DNA from: Mesorhizobium loti
GTDB taxonomy: Bacteria > Pseudomonadota > Alphaproteobacteria > Rhizobiales > Rhizobiaceae
DNA: 64,000 nt
NCBI RefSeq assembly: GCF_013170705.1
Contig: NZ_CP033334.1
Location: 1,768,501-1,832,500, forward strand
Reading direction: 5' to 3'
Shown here: positions 27,383 to 36,736 of the stretch, piece after piece
How positions within the stretch are numbered: the first letter of the stretch is position 1
How the letters are laid out: each line of letters opens with the position of its first letter
Position numbers and translations under genes: made by a program
The notes under the pieces: model-generated
The model's database searches: none
What the model was told of the DNA's origin: nothing
The model's input: the letters and a program-made list of their open reading frames with translations, nothing else

Positions 27383-28663
27383 TCAGCGCCGTCTCAACAG
27401 GCTCTTCATACGGTTGCGCAGCAGGCGCGCCATGTTGCGGGTCTCGCGGTAGAGATGCAGTTGCGAGGCGGCCTGGCGGGCGAGGCGGTCGGCGTCCGTG
27501 GTCAGCCCGATCACCAGCGTGCCGATCGGCTTGCGCTCGCTCCACAGCCTGCTCATCACCGGATGGTCGGGCACCGCGCAGGAATCGGTCATCATGATGT
27601 TGGGATCGTCGAGGTGCTGCCGGGTGACCTCGATCATCAGCAGCGTGCCCGGCGAATAGGCGGCCAGCGTCTCGTCATAGGCCGTCTTCCAGGTATAGGC
27701 GACGCCGGCTTCGACGAAGACGATCAGGCAGGCGATGGTGCGGCCGTCGAGCGTCAGCGAATGGATGCGGCACATGTCCTGTTCGGCGAGCCGGTGCACG
27801 GCCTCGCGGGCGAAGGCGGCGCGGAAGCGGTCGATCGCCATGGCTGTGCGCTCGCGGCCCTTCCAGCCGGACGCTTCCAGCGTCAGGAAGCTTTCTATGG
27901 CGTGGCGGATTTCCTCGGGGCCGCGCGCCACCACATGCTCCAGCCTGCCGAGGTCGGCAAGGCGCCGCTTCAGGCGGCGGAACTCGCGATAATGGTGCGA
28001 GCGCAGCGATGCCTTCAGATAGTCGTCGCCGTCGAGCTGGCTCTCCAGCACCGGGCGCAGGGTCTGGCCGGTGGTGACCAGCGTCAGGCCGCGCGTTTCG
28101 GCCACGGTGCCGAGCAGGCTCGCCACCGGGCCATCGAGCCTGATGTCGGGGAGCACGAAGACTTTCGGCAGTTTGAGATGCGGGCGCGACAGCATAGAGA
28201 AGAAGTCCTCGACGACGCCGACCGGATCGTCGCGGTCGACCAGCGGCGTGCCGAGCGGACCGAAGGGGCTCGACCAGGTACGCAACACCGGAACGCCGAG
28301 CGGAACCACCGGGCGCTCCACCGAGATCGGCACCAGGAGGCGCAGCCGGTTGCGGTATTCGTCGCCGTCGCGGATCACGGCCAGCCGCACTTCGCGATCT
28401 TCCAGCCGGGGCATTGCGGGTGCCAGGAAGCGCGGGTTGAAGAAGACGTTCGGCTCGATCGTGCGGGCGCAGAGATAGTCCAGTTCCTCGACCAGGTCGA
28501 AACCGGCCGATGCCGGATAGATGGCAAGCTTGCGCTCGGGCCGGTTGTTGGCGAAGATCTCGATATGGGCGGGGTCGGGGTCGCGCGCCAGCCCGGCAAG
28601 GCCGGACACCATGGCGCCGGCGGTGCCGCCGCTGGTTTCCTCGAGCAACGGGATGGCGGCCAT
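27383..28663 (-). CDS. CelD/BcsL-like GNAT-superfamily acetyltransferase (polysaccharide biosynthesis)
   Basis: A 426-aa cytoplasmic protein of the FemAB-like Acetyltransf_6 group, which includes CelD/BcsL proteins that modify or help assemble cellulose and exopolysaccharide. The acceptor half is about residues 40-230 and the CoA-binding half about 240-400 (SHHYREFRRLKRRLADLG, FLTLEASGWKGRERTAM, SLTLDGRTIACLIVFVEAGVAYTWKTAYDE, YSPGTLLMIEV). Start at ATG 28663 overlaps the stop of the flippase gene (TGATG), so the two are coupled. The longer frame reaching 29299 is antisense-like overlap with the flippase. Confidence 0.8.
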   Translation of the reverse strand: MAAIPLLEETSGGTAGAMVSGLAGLARDPDPAHIEIFANNRPERKLAIYPASAGFDLVEELDYLCARTIEPNVFFNPRFLAPAMPRLEDREVRLAVIRDGDEYRNRLRLLVPISVERPVVPLGVPVLRTWSSPFGPLGTPLVDRDDPVGVVEDFFSMLSRPHLKLPKVFVLPDIRLDGPVASLLGTVAETRGLTLVTTGQTLRPVLESQLDGDDYLKASLRSHHYREFRRLKRRLADLGRLEHVVARGPEEIRHAIESFLTLEASGWKGRERTAMAIDRFRAAFAREAVHRLAEQDMCRIHSLTLDGRTIACLIVFVEAGVAYTWKTAYDETLAAYSPGTLLMIEVTRQHLDDPNIMMTDSCAVPDHPVMSRLWSERKPIGTLVIGLTTDADRLARQAASQLHLYRETRNMARLLRNRMKSLLRRR

Positions 28664-30063
28664 CAGGCGGCTCCTTTGGCTGGCACAAAGATCGCCATGA
28701 CGATGCCGAGCTTGCGCCACACCGTGAAGGACAGCGCGCTGGCCTCGAAGATCATGGCAAAGGCGGTGGCCATGGCCGCGCCCCACAGACCGAAATGCGG
28801 GATCAGCATCACGTTGAGGCCGATGTTGAAGGCCAGTGTCATGGCATAGACGGCGGCGCAGATGTTCTGGTTGCCGCTCATGGTGAGCAGGCTCTCGCAG
28901 GGACCGACGGCGGCGCGCGCCACGACGCCGAAGACGAGCAGGAACAGAAGCGGATAGCCCGACGTGAATTCGGGGCCAAACAGCACCAGCATGGGTTTGC
29001 CCAGCGCCAGCACCAGCAGCGCCATCAGCAGCGAGGGCCAGAAGGTCCACGACACGGTCTCGCGAGCGAAGGCCGCGAGCTTTTCCGGCTCGCCATGGGT
29101 GAATTGCGCATAGCGCTGGGCAACGCCGGCCTTGACCGCGAAATAGACGAAATGCACCAGCGCCAGCGTCTTGACCGTGGCGAAATAGACGGCGACGTCG
29201 TTGGGATCCATATAGGCGCCGACCATCAGCACGTCGGCGTTGGTGAGCAGGAAGAAGAAGCTTTCGACCAGGAAGATCGGCAGCGAGACGACGAACCATT
29301 GCGCGAAATGCACCTTCATGGGTCCGGCCGGGATCTGCCTTTCCATGCGGTGGGTGACGCCGATGAGCTGAGCGAGCGTGGTGACGTAGGTGGCGGCAAT
29401 GGAGGCGAAAATCGCCGTCCTGGCATCCGCGGCGTAGCCGGCGAAAAGCATCAGCGCCATGAACAGCAGGATCAGCACCGGCCTTATCAGATAGGTCGGC
29501 GAAAGGGCGAAAAGCGCCCAGCTGTTCGCCCTGGCCTGGCCTTGCAACAGATCCGACACCGCGATCATCGGCAGGCAGAAGGCGCCGAGGATGAACGGTA
29601 TCACGTAGTAGTTTTCGATCCAGGGCGCCGCCAGCCAGACGGTGAGCGCGCCTAGCCCGGCGATGATCGTCGAGGCGATCAGCACGAACAGCCGGCTGGC
29701 CACCACGATGCCGCGCAGTTCGTCCATCATGCCGCGCTCGCGGTATTCGGGGATGAAGCGGATGACCGAGGTATGGAAGCCGAGGCAGGCGAGGTTGCCG
29801 ACGATGACCATCGTCACCCAGACAAGCACGAAGATGCCGTATTCGAACGAGCCCATCCAGCGCGCCATCAGCACCTGGCTGATGAAGGCGATGACGGCGC
29901 TCACGATGCGGATGGAGAAGGCGATGACCGACATGCGGCCGGCCTCGCCGCGTTCATCGGCGGTGAACAGCACGGCGTCGATGCGGCCGAGCAGCGGCTC
30001 CACGCGCAGCGCCAAACGCTGCGGCAAGAACCGCCCGGCAGTCGTGGCCGCGGAAAAGCGCAC
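28663..30063 (-). CDS. Polysaccharide flippase (Wzx/MATE-like, oligosaccharidyl-lipid exporter family)
   Basis: A 466-aa protein with 12-14 membrane helices, starting at GTG 30063. SFEYGIFVLVWVTMVIVGN and the FGLWGAAMATAFAMIFEA stretch near the C-terminus are typical of polysaccharide-transporter flippases, which move lipid-linked repeat units across the inner membrane. It precedes the acetyltransferase with a one-base overlap. No glycosyltransferase, polymerase or export genes lie nearby, so the pair probably serves a polysaccharide made elsewhere on the genome. Confidence 0.85.
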   Translation of the reverse strand: MRFSAATTAGRFLPQRLALRVEPLLGRIDAVLFTADERGEAGRMSVIAFSIRIVSAVIAFISQVLMARWMGSFEYGIFVLVWVTMVIVGNLACLGFHTSVIRFIPEYRERGMMDELRGIVVASRLFVLIASTIIAGLGALTVWLAAPWIENYYVIPFILGAFCLPMIAVSDLLQGQARANSWALFALSPTYLIRPVLILLFMALMLFAGYAADARTAIFASIAATYVTTLAQLIGVTHRMERQIPAGPMKVHFAQWFVVSLPIFLVESFFFLLTNADVLMVGAYMDPNDVAVYFATVKTLALVHFVYFAVKAGVAQRYAQFTHGEPEKLAAFARETVSWTFWPSLLMALLVLALGKPMLVLFGPEFTSGYPLLFLLVFGVVARAAVGPCESLLTMSGNQNICAAVYAMTLAFNIGLNVMLIPHFGLWGAAMATAFAMIFEASALSFTVWRKLGIVMAIFVPAKGAA

Positions 30064-30140
30064 CCCGATCTCTCTCCGTTTTCCGCCTCTTTTTCAGGTT
30101 TTGGTGTAGCGGAGACACATTAAGAAACGGTTGGGTGGGT

Positions 30141-30192
30141 TCTCCCTTCGCCCCGTTTACGGGGAGAAGGTGCCGGCAGGCGGATGAGGGGC
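30141..30192 (+). repeat. Palindromic intergenic element, copy A
   Basis: About 52 bp containing a TTCTCCC...CCCCGTTTACGGGGAGAA hairpin followed by GGTGCCGGCAGGCGGATGAG. It is an inverted counterpart of copy B at 30322-30372. The pattern (CTTCTCCCCG hairpin plus CCCTCATCCG) is one I recall as frequent in rhizobial intergenic DNA. Confidence 0.8.
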
Positions 30193-30321
30193 AGCGCCGG
30201 CTTTCGGCAATTTTGCACCGATAGGGAAGAGGAAGAAGAGCTATCTGCGGACGAAGCGACTTTGTGGGGCGAGCGTCTCATCGCTTTTGGTCGGAGACAC
30301 GCGAAAATCATGAAACTCAGC

Positions 30322-30372
30322 GCCCCTCATCCGCCCTTCGGGCACCTTCTCCCCGTGAAACGGGGAGAAGGA
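30322..30372 (-). repeat. Palindromic intergenic element, copy B (inverted)
   Basis: About 51 bp with CCTCATCCGCCC followed by the hairpin CTTCTCCCCG...CGGGGAGAAG. It is the inverted match of copy A and starts 13 bp past the secA stop, so on the minus strand it would fold at the 3' end of secA mRNA. Confidence 0.8.
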
Positions 30373-30385
30373 AGAAGCGGCGTCC

Positions 30386-33118
30386 TTACGCAAACGCCCC
30401 ATGGCAGTGCTTGTACTTCTTGCCGGAGCCACAGGGGCAGGCTTCGTTGCGGCCGACCTTGCCCCAGGTCGCCTGGTTGTTCGGATCGCGGTCCTCGGGG
30501 GCGACGACGGCGTTCTGCTCCTGGCGCACCAGAAGGGCCGTCTCGCCGTCGCCAAAATCGTTCTCGCCGGTGGTGCCGTCGATATGCGAGCCGAACATGT
30601 CGGGTGCTTCCGGCGGCGGAGCCTCGGCGGCTTGGCGGACCAGTTCGACGCGCATCAGCTGCGCGGTGACGGCCTGGCGCAAATTGCCGAGCATTGCCTG
30701 GAACAGCTCGAATGCCTCGCTCTTGTACTCCTGCAGCGGATCGCGCTGGGCGTAGCCGCGGAAGCCGACCACCGAGCGCAGATGGTCGAGATTGACGATG
30801 TGCTCGCGCCACAGATGGTCGAGCGTCTGCAGCACCACCGAGCGCTCGACGTAATTCATCACTTCAGGCCCGAAACGCTCGGCGCGCTCCTTGGCGGCGG
30901 CGTCGGCGGCTTGCGTGATGCGCTCGCGGATGTCGTCCTCGGCGATGCCTTCTTCCTTGGCCCACTCCTCGACCGGCAGGTCGAGATTGAGGAATTCGGC
31001 GACCTCGGCCTTCAGGCCCGCGACATCCCACTGCTCGGCATAGGCGTTTTCGGGAATCGCCTTGGCGACGATCTCGTCGATGACGCCCTCGCGCATCTCG
31101 GCAATGGTTTCCGAGAGGCCTTCGCCGTCCATCAGCTCGATGCGCTGCTCGAACACCACCTTGCGCTGGTCGTTCGAGACGTCGTCATACTTCAACAGGT
31201 TCTTGCGGATGTCGAAGTTGCGCGCCTCGACCTTCTTCTGCGCCTTTTCCAGCGCCTTGTTGATCCAGGGATGGATGATCGCCTCGTCTTCCTTGAGGCC
31301 GAGCTTCTGCAGCATGCCGTCCATGCGCTCGGAGCCGAAGATGCGCATCAGGTCGTCCTGCAGCGACAGGAAGAATTTCGAACGGCCGGGGTCGCCCTGG
31401 CGGCCGGAGCGGCCGCGCAACTGGTTGTCGATGCGGCGCGATTCATGGCGCTCGGTGGCCAGCACATAGAGGCCGCCGGCGGCCAGCGCCTTTTCCTTCA
31501 GGCGCTCGACATCGGCGTGGATTTCCTTTTCCCGCGCCTCGCGCTCGGGACCCGCAGGCATGTCGCCCAATTCTTCCTCGATGCGCATCTCGGCATTGCC
31601 GCCGAGCTTGATGTCGGTGCCGCGGCCGGCCATGTTGGTGGCGATGGTGATGGCGCCGGGCTTGCCGGCCTGGGCGACGATCGCCGCCTCGCGCTCGTGA
31701 TGGCGGGCGTTCAGCACCTCGAAATCCTTGAAACCTTCCTTGCGCAGGCGGTCGGCCAGCTGCTCGGACTTCTCGATCGAGGTCGTGCCGACCAGGGTCG
31801 GCTGACCCTTGGCGCTGGCTTCGCGGATCTCCTTGACGATCGCCTTGTACTTCTCCTCGACCGTCCGGTAGACCTCGTCGTCCTCATCCTTGCGGATGAC
31901 CGGCAGGTTGGTCGGGATCTCGGTGACTTCGAGACCGTAGATGTTGCCGAATTCCTCGGCCTCGGTCAGCGCCGTGCCGGTCATGCCGGAAAGCTTCTTG
32001 TAGAGGCGGAAGTAGTTCTGGAAGGTGACGGAGGCGAGCGTCTGGTTCTCCGGCTGGATCGCCACATGCTCCTTGGCTTCCAGCGCCTGATGCAGGCCTT
32101 CCGAATAGCGGCGGCCGGGCATCATGCGGCCGGTGAACTCGTCGATGATGACGATCTCGCCGTTGCGCACGATATAGTCCTTGTCCTTCTGGAACAGCCG
32201 ATGCGCTTTCAGCGCGTTGTTGACGTGGTGAACGATAGCGACGTTCTCGACGTCATAGAGCGACTCGCCTTTCAACAGGCCGGCGTCGCGCAGCAGGTTC
32301 TCCAGCTTCTCGGTGCCTTCCTCGGTGAAGATCGAGGTCTTCTGCTTTTCGTCGATCTCATAATCCTGCGGCTGCAGCTGGATGATGAAGGTGTCGATCG
32401 TGTTGTACATTTCCGAACGGTCTTCGAGCGGACCGGAAATGATCAGCGGCGTGCGCGCCTCGTCGACCAGGATGGAATCGACTTCGTCGACGATCGCGTA
32501 ATTGTGGCCGCGCTGCACCATCTGGGCGCGCTCATACTTCATGTTGTCGCGCAGATAGTCGAAGCCGAGTTCGTTGTTGGTGGCGTAGGTGACGTCGGCA
32601 GCGTAGGCGGTGCTGCGTTCCTCGTCGGACAGGCCATGGACGATGACGCCGACCGAGAGGCCGAGGAATTTGTAGACGCGCCCCATCCATTCGGAGTCGC
32701 GCGTGGCGAGATAGTCGTTGACGGTGACGACGTGGACGCCCTTGCCGGCGAGCGCATTGAGGTAGACCGGCAACGTCGCCACCAAGGTCTTGCCCTCGCC
32801 GGTGCGCATCTCGGCGATGCCGCCATTGTGAAGCACCATGCCGCCGATCAGCTGGACGTCGAAGGGGCGCATGCCGAGCACGCGGCGCGCCGCCTCACGC
32901 GCGGTCGCGAAGGCCGGGACCAGCAGGTCGTCAAGGCTGGCGCCATTGGCGATATCCTGGCGGAATTTCTCCGTTCGGCCGGCAAGCTCGGCATCGGAGA
33001 GCGCCCGCATCTCGTTTTCCATGGCGTTGATCGCCTCGACGCGGGGCCGGGTTGATTTGACCCGACGGTCGTTGGAGGAACCGAAAACCTTACGGGCGAG
33101 ACCGCCGAGACTGACCAT
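30386..33118 (-). CDS. secA: Preprotein translocase ATPase SecA
   Basis: A 910-aa SecA, full family length. The Walker A variant MRTGEGKT (about residues 104-111), [16 protein letters not shown] (Walker B region), [10 protein letters not shown] and [13 protein letters not shown] (motifs V-VI) are present, and the C-terminus ends with the SecB-binding zinc motif [14 protein letters not shown]. It drives proteins through SecYEG. Start at ATG 33118. It is divergent from the parvulin gene across 262 bp. Confidence 0.97.
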   Translation of the reverse strand: MVSLGGLARKVFGSSNDRRVKSTRPRVEAINAMENEMRALSDAELAGRTEKFRQDIANGASLDDLLVPAFATAREAARRVLGMRPFDVQLIGGMVLHNGGIAEMRTGEGKTLVATLPVYLNALAGKGVHVVTVNDYLATRDSEWMGRVYKFLGLSVGVIVHGLSDEERSTAYAADVTYATNNELGFDYLRDNMKYERAQMVQRGHNYAIVDEVDSILVDEARTPLIISGPLEDRSEMYNTIDTFIIQLQPQDYEIDEKQKTSIFTEEGTEKLENLLRDAGLLKGESLYDVENVAIVHHVNNALKAHRLFQKDKDYIVRNGEIVIIDEFTGRMMPGRRYSEGLHQALEAKEHVAIQPENQTLASVTFQNYFRLYKKLSGMTGTALTEAEEFGNIYGLEVTEIPTNLPVIRKDEDDEVYRTVEEKYKAIVKEIREASAKGQPTLVGTTSIEKSEQLADRLRKEGFKDFEVLNARHHEREAAIVAQAGKPGAITIATNMAGRGTDIKLGGNAEMRIEEELGDMPAGPEREAREKEIHADVERLKEKALAAGGLYVLATERHESRRIDNQLRGRSGRQGDPGRSKFFLSLQDDLMRIFGSERMDGMLQKLGLKEDEAIIHPWINKALEKAQKKVEARNFDIRKNLLKYDDVSNDQRKVVFEQRIELMDGEGLSETIAEMREGVIDEIVAKAIPENAYAEQWDVAGLKAEVAEFLNLDLPVEEWAKEEGIAEDDIRERITQAADAAAKERAERFGPEVMNYVERSVVLQTLDHLWREHIVNLDHLRSVVGFRGYAQRDPLQEYKSEAFELFQAMLGNLRQAVTAQLMRVELVRQAAEAPPPEAPDMFGSHIDGTTGENDFGDGETALLVRQEQNAVVAPEDRDPNNQATWGKVGRNEACPCGSGKKYKHCHGAFA

Positions 33119-33380
33119 CCAATGGTCCTTTCGATAGAATTCTCAATCTTGAGACAGGCGCCGGCCGGCCCCATCAAATCCGCGTGAACGCACCGCCTGA
33201 ATGCGGGCAAACACAAAAAGCGCCCGGAAAACGGTTCTGGACGCCAAGTCGTTGGACAGATAAGAGGGGGCTCAACTGATGTCAACGCCGCGCTGGCCAT
33301 GCCGGTCGCGCCAAATTCCGCCACAATCTGGCTGATCTGGAAGCCATCCCTCCTTACAATCCTTCACCGGAGTCATCCTT

Positions 33381-34292
33381 ATGTCCTTGTTGTTCCGCCG
33401 TGCGTCGCTCGCCAGCCTTGGCTTGGCCTTCGGCTTGTCGGCTCTTTGCCTGTCGCCGCTGATGGCGCAGGAGACCGCTCCTGCTGCTCCGGCCGCACCC
33501 GCGGCGGCGCCGGTCGATCCGAACGCCGTGGTGGCCACGGTCAACGGCCAGGCCCTGACTGAAGCCGATCTGGTGCTTGCCGAAGGCGAGCTGTCGCAGC
33601 AATTCGCGCAGCTGCCGCCCGAACAGCGCCGCGCGGCGGCCCTTTCGGCGGCCATCGAGATTCGTGTCATGGCCGCCAAGGCCGTTACCGACGGTCTCGA
33701 CAAGGATCCCGACTTCCAGCGCCGCATGGCCTTCCTGCAGCAGCGCGCGCTGCATGGCGAGATGGTCGAGAAGGGCGTCGTCGACAAGGTCACCGACGCC
33801 GAGGTCCGCGCCCGCTACGACCAGGAAATCGCCAACACGCCGCCGGCCAACGAGGTGCATGCCCGTCACATCCTTGTGAAGACGAAGGAAGAGGCCGAGG
33901 CGATCATCAAGCAGCTCGACGGCGGCGGCGATTTCCAGAAGCTCGCCAACGAGCACACCAGCGATCCCTCCGGCAAGTCCAATGGCGGCGACCTCGGCTG
34001 GTTCGGACCTGGCCAGATGGTGCCGGAATTCGACAAGGCGGCCTTCGCGCTCGATGTCGGAAAATACACCGAGCAGCCGGTGCAGACGCAGTTCGGCTGG
34101 CATGTCATCAAGCTCGAGGACAAGCGGGCCAAGCAGCCGCCGGCCTTCGACGAGGTGAAGGACCAGGCCAAGCAGGCGGTCATCCGCGACAAGTATTTCG
34201 CGCTGGTCAAGTCGCTGCGCGCCGATGCCAAGGTCGAGATCCCCGACGCCAAGCTGAAGCAGGCCGTCGATACGATGGAAGCCGGCAAGTAA
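33381..34292 (+). CDS. Periplasmic parvulin-type peptidyl-prolyl cis-trans isomerase
   Basis: A 303-aa exported protein: signal peptide to about residue 29 (LMAQ), an Ala/Pro-rich linker, a SurA_N-like helical chaperone part (about 45-135) and one parvulin domain (about 140-235) with HARHILVKTKEEAEAI, GGDLGWFGPGQMVPEFDKAAF and TQFGWHVIKLED. It helps outer-membrane and secreted proteins fold after Sec export, fitting its place opposite secA. ATG 33381 chosen, with CGGAG upstream. A strong terminator follows. Confidence 0.92.
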   Translation: MSLLFRRASLASLGLAFGLSALCLSPLMAQETAPAAPAAPAAAPVDPNAVVATVNGQALTEADLVLAEGELSQQFAQLPPEQRRAAALSAAIEIRVMAAKAVTDGLDKDPDFQRRMAFLQQRALHGEMVEKGVVDKVTDAEVRARYDQEIANTPPANEVHARHILVKTKEEAEAIIKQLDGGGDFQKLANEHTSDPSGKSNGGDLGWFGPGQMVPEFDKAAFALDVGKYTEQPVQTQFGWHVIKLEDKRAKQPPAFDEVKDQAKQAVIRDKYFALVKSLRADAKVEIPDAKLKQAVDTMEAGK

Positions 34293-34314
34293 GCCTGGAC
34301 GGTTTTTCAAAGAG

Positions 34315-34348
34315 GGGCGCGGCAGCCAAGGGTTGCCGCGCCCTTTTT
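34315..34348 (+). terminator. Rho-independent terminator after the parvulin gene
   Basis: GGGCGCGGCA (34315-34324) pairs perfectly with TGCCGCGCCC (34334-34343), then TTTTT. It begins 23 bases after the stop codon. It cleanly separates the parvulin gene from the TetR gene that converges on it. Confidence 0.92.
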
Positions 34349-34366
34349 GTTGGTGCGCCGATGCCG

Positions 34367-34966
34367 TTATCCGCCGGGCGCAGCTATGCCTTGCAGGAGA
34401 TAGCGGACCATCTTGTGTATCGTCGCCTCAGGCTCGTCGAGCCGGTTGGTCAAGAGATGCCGCCAGGCATAGGAAGCGACGAGGTCGGCGACCACGCCAG
34501 GGTCGATGTCGCTCGGGATTTCGCCCCTTGCCTTGGCGCGCTCGATGATCAGGCCGGTATGGGTGCGGCGCCCTCCGGCATAACCGGCGAGGGCCGCGGC
34601 CGCGGTTTCATCCGACTGCGCCTCGGCGATCAGCGACCTGAACACGCTGCCCGACGATGTCTCGCGCCAGTGCGCGAACAGATTGACCAGGAAGCCGACG
34701 AGATCCTCTTCCAGGCTTCCCGTATCGGGGACGTCGACGCGCTTCTGGCGCTGGTAGACTTCGAGCAGCAGGGCCGCCTTGCTCGGCCACCAGCGATAGA
34801 TGGTCGGCTTGCCGGCGCGGGCGCGCCGCGCCACCGCCTCGATCGAGAACCCGGCATAACCGGCCTCGATCAGCACGGCCTCGGCGGCCTCCAGAATCGC
34901 CTCGGCGCTGTCGGGGTTGCGCCTGGCGCCAATCGATCTGCGTGCCGGATCGGCGATTTCGCTCAT
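34367..34966 (-). CDS. TetR/AcrR-family transcriptional regulator
   Basis: A 199-aa repressor. The N-terminal helix-turn-helix spans about residues 20-65 (AILEAAEAVLIEAGYAGFSIEAVARRARAGKPTIYRWWPSKAALL). The C-terminal half is a ligand-binding, dimerising domain of the TetR_C type. ATG 34966 is chosen for its AGGAGG ribosome site; an extension to 35155 is unsupported. It is divergent from an MFS exporter, and the shared region holds two copies of a palindromic 15-mer, so it very probably represses the exporter and perhaps itself. Confidence 0.9.
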   Translation of the reverse strand: MSEIADPARRSIGARRNPDSAEAILEAAEAVLIEAGYAGFSIEAVARRARAGKPTIYRWWPSKAALLLEVYQRQKRVDVPDTGSLEEDLVGFLVNLFAHWRETSSGSVFRSLIAEAQSDETAAAALAGYAGGRRTHTGLIIERAKARGEIPSDIDPGVVADLVASYAWRHLLTNRLDEPEATIHKMVRYLLQGIAAPGG

Positions 34967-35190
34967 TGGCCGTTCCTCCTGAAGCGGTTCTCGTCTCTGC
35001 TGGAACAACAACCCGCCAGCAACTCTTTGCCTCACCACATTCTTGCTCGGACAGGAACCATCCGGAGCAAAAGCGCTCGTTTTCCTGTCCGCATTCGTGC
35101 GGACGCCAAATGAAGCCATTTGGCCGCAAAAAGCGCTGATGCCAAGATGTGCCACGCATGGAGATGTTCATACATCATCGCTTGACGAAA

Positions 35191-35227
35191 CGGAACGGTT
35201 CGTTCTACCCATCGGAACGTTCCGTTC
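35191..35227. promoter_or_regulatory. Duplicated operator for the TetR regulator
   Basis: CGGAACGGTTCGTTC (35191-35205) and CGGAACGTTCCGTTC (35213-35227) are near-identical and start 22 bp apart, two helical turns. The second contains the perfect palindrome CGGAACGTTCCG (35213-35224). TTGACG at 35182-35187 is a likely -35 for the MFS gene, which would put both operators over the core promoter and start site. Confidence 0.7.
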
Positions 35228-35229
35228 CG

Positions 35230-36459
35230 ATGGGTATCGCCATGACGACCATTATCGCATCCGGCTCCGCGTCCGCCGAGACGACGATTTCGAGTTGGAT
35301 GACCTTTCTGCTGGCAGCCGCCTGCGGTCTGATTGTCGCCAACATCTATTATGCACAACCGCTGATCGGCCCGATCGGCGCCGAACTTGGCCTGCCGCCA
35401 CATGCGGCGGGCCTGATCGTTACGATGGCCCAGGTCGGCTACGGGGTGGGCCTGCTGTTCATCGTGCCGCTAGGCGACCTCATGGAGAACCGCGGGCTCG
35501 TGCTTGGCATACTCGCCATTGCAACGCTCGCCTTGCTGGGCGCGGCGATTTCGACGCAGCCAATGGCTTTTCTGGCCGCGATGCTGTTTGTCGGCCTCGG
35601 CTCGGTCGCGGTGCAGATGCTCATCCCCTATGCGGCGCACCTGGCGCCGGAAGCAAGGCGTGGCCGCGTGGTCGGCAATGTCTCGGTGGGATTGTTGCTG
35701 GGTATCATGCTGTCACGCCCGTTTTCCAGCTTCATCACAGCGCTGTCGTCCTGGCATGTGGTCTACTTCACCTCTTGCACCGTCATGATCCTGCTGGCCG
35801 TGGTGCTGCGGTTTGCGCTGCCCAGGCGCGAGCCGACGGCGCGTCTAAGCTACGGCGCGCTTTTGGCGTCCATGGTGCATATTGCGCGCACGACGCCGGT
35901 CCTGCGCCGTCGGGCTCTCTACCAGGCATTCCTTTTCGCGGCTTTCAGCCTGTTCTGGACGACGACGCCGCTGCTGCTGGGCGGTCCAGATTTCAACTTG
36001 ACGCAGCGCGGCATCGGCTTGTTCGCTTTGGCCGGTGTCGCCGGCGCAATCGCCGCGCCGCTCGCCGGAAGAGCCGCCGACCGCGGATGGGGCCGGCCGG
36101 CCACCGCCTTCGCCATGCTGTGCGTCGCCGTCGCGTTTCTCGTAACCCACATCGCCCACACCGGCTCGACGCTTTCGTTGGCGCTGCTGATTGTCGCCGC
36201 CATCGTCCTCGACTTCGGCGTGCAGACCAACCTTGTCCTCGGTTATCGGGACCTGTTCGCGCTCGGCGCCGCACATCGCAGCCGTCTCAACGGGCTCTAC
36301 ATGGCGACGTTCTTCATCGCCGGCGCGATCGGCTCGGGCGTTGGCGGCTGGGCGTATGCGCAAGGCGGCTGGCCGCTGGTGTCCTGGATCGGGCTGGCAC
36401 TGCCGATTGCAGGACTGCTCTGTTTCGCCACCGAATTCATGTCGCGCGAAAGCACGTGA
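35230..36459 (+). CDS. MFS transporter (probable efflux permease)
   Basis: A 409-aa, 12-helix major-facilitator protein. ANIYYAQPLIGPIGAELGLPP and the loop 2-3 motif LGDLMENRG are typical of the YnfM/arabinose-efflux-like group of exporters. ATG 35230 or ATG 35242 (MTTIIASG) may be the start; no clear ribosome site precedes either, and if the promoter proposed above is right the leader is short. Likely repressed by the divergent TetR protein and induced by the exported compound, which is unknown. Confidence 0.85.
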   Translation: MGIAMTTIIASGSASAETTISSWMTFLLAAACGLIVANIYYAQPLIGPIGAELGLPPHAAGLIVTMAQVGYGVGLLFIVPLGDLMENRGLVLGILAIATLALLGAAISTQPMAFLAAMLFVGLGSVAVQMLIPYAAHLAPEARRGRVVGNVSVGLLLGIMLSRPFSSFITALSSWHVVYFTSCTVMILLAVVLRFALPRREPTARLSYGALLASMVHIARTTPVLRRRALYQAFLFAAFSLFWTTTPLLLGGPDFNLTQRGIGLFALAGVAGAIAAPLAGRAADRGWGRPATAFAMLCVAVAFLVTHIAHTGSTLSLALLIVAAIVLDFGVQTNLVLGYRDLFALGAAHRSRLNGLYMATFFIAGAIGSGVGGWAYAQGGWPLVSWIGLALPIAGLLCFATEFMSREST

Positions 36460-36736
36460 ATTCGCGCCGCGGATCAGCGCTCATTGCATGGCTTGCGAGG
36501 TTTCGGATTCGATGCGCCGTCCCTCCGCGGCCTTGACCAGCCCGAGCGTGACGCGCCCCCTGCCCATGGGCGCGCAATCATAGCGCCACTGGCGCCGGCG
36601 ACGCCAACAGGTTTGAAATGCAGGCTTGATCCGGCGCGGTTGGCCGCCCCGGCAGGCGCGGCGAAAACGCCCTTGCGCCCGCGCGCCGTATCGGGCAAAC
36701 CGGCCTTTCCTTGCGATTTTCCCGCCCGAGGTCTCC

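Larger units (their letters stand above)
30064..30385. other. Intergenic region with inverted repeat pair, flippase / secA
   Basis: A 322-bp stretch holding the flippase promoter on its left and two inverted copies of a palindromic element (30141-30192, 30322-30372) on its right, enclosing about 130 bp with no gene seen. Confidence 0.7.

Noticed and set aside
30401..33055. 884-codon open frame opposite secA
   Set aside because: Mirror of the secA reading frame; composition is typical of antisense shadows and no motif is seen.
36552..36574. CGCGCCC/GGGCGCG hairpin between the MFS gene and argJ as a terminator
   Set aside because: Short stem, no T-run and nearly 100 bases past the stop codon.
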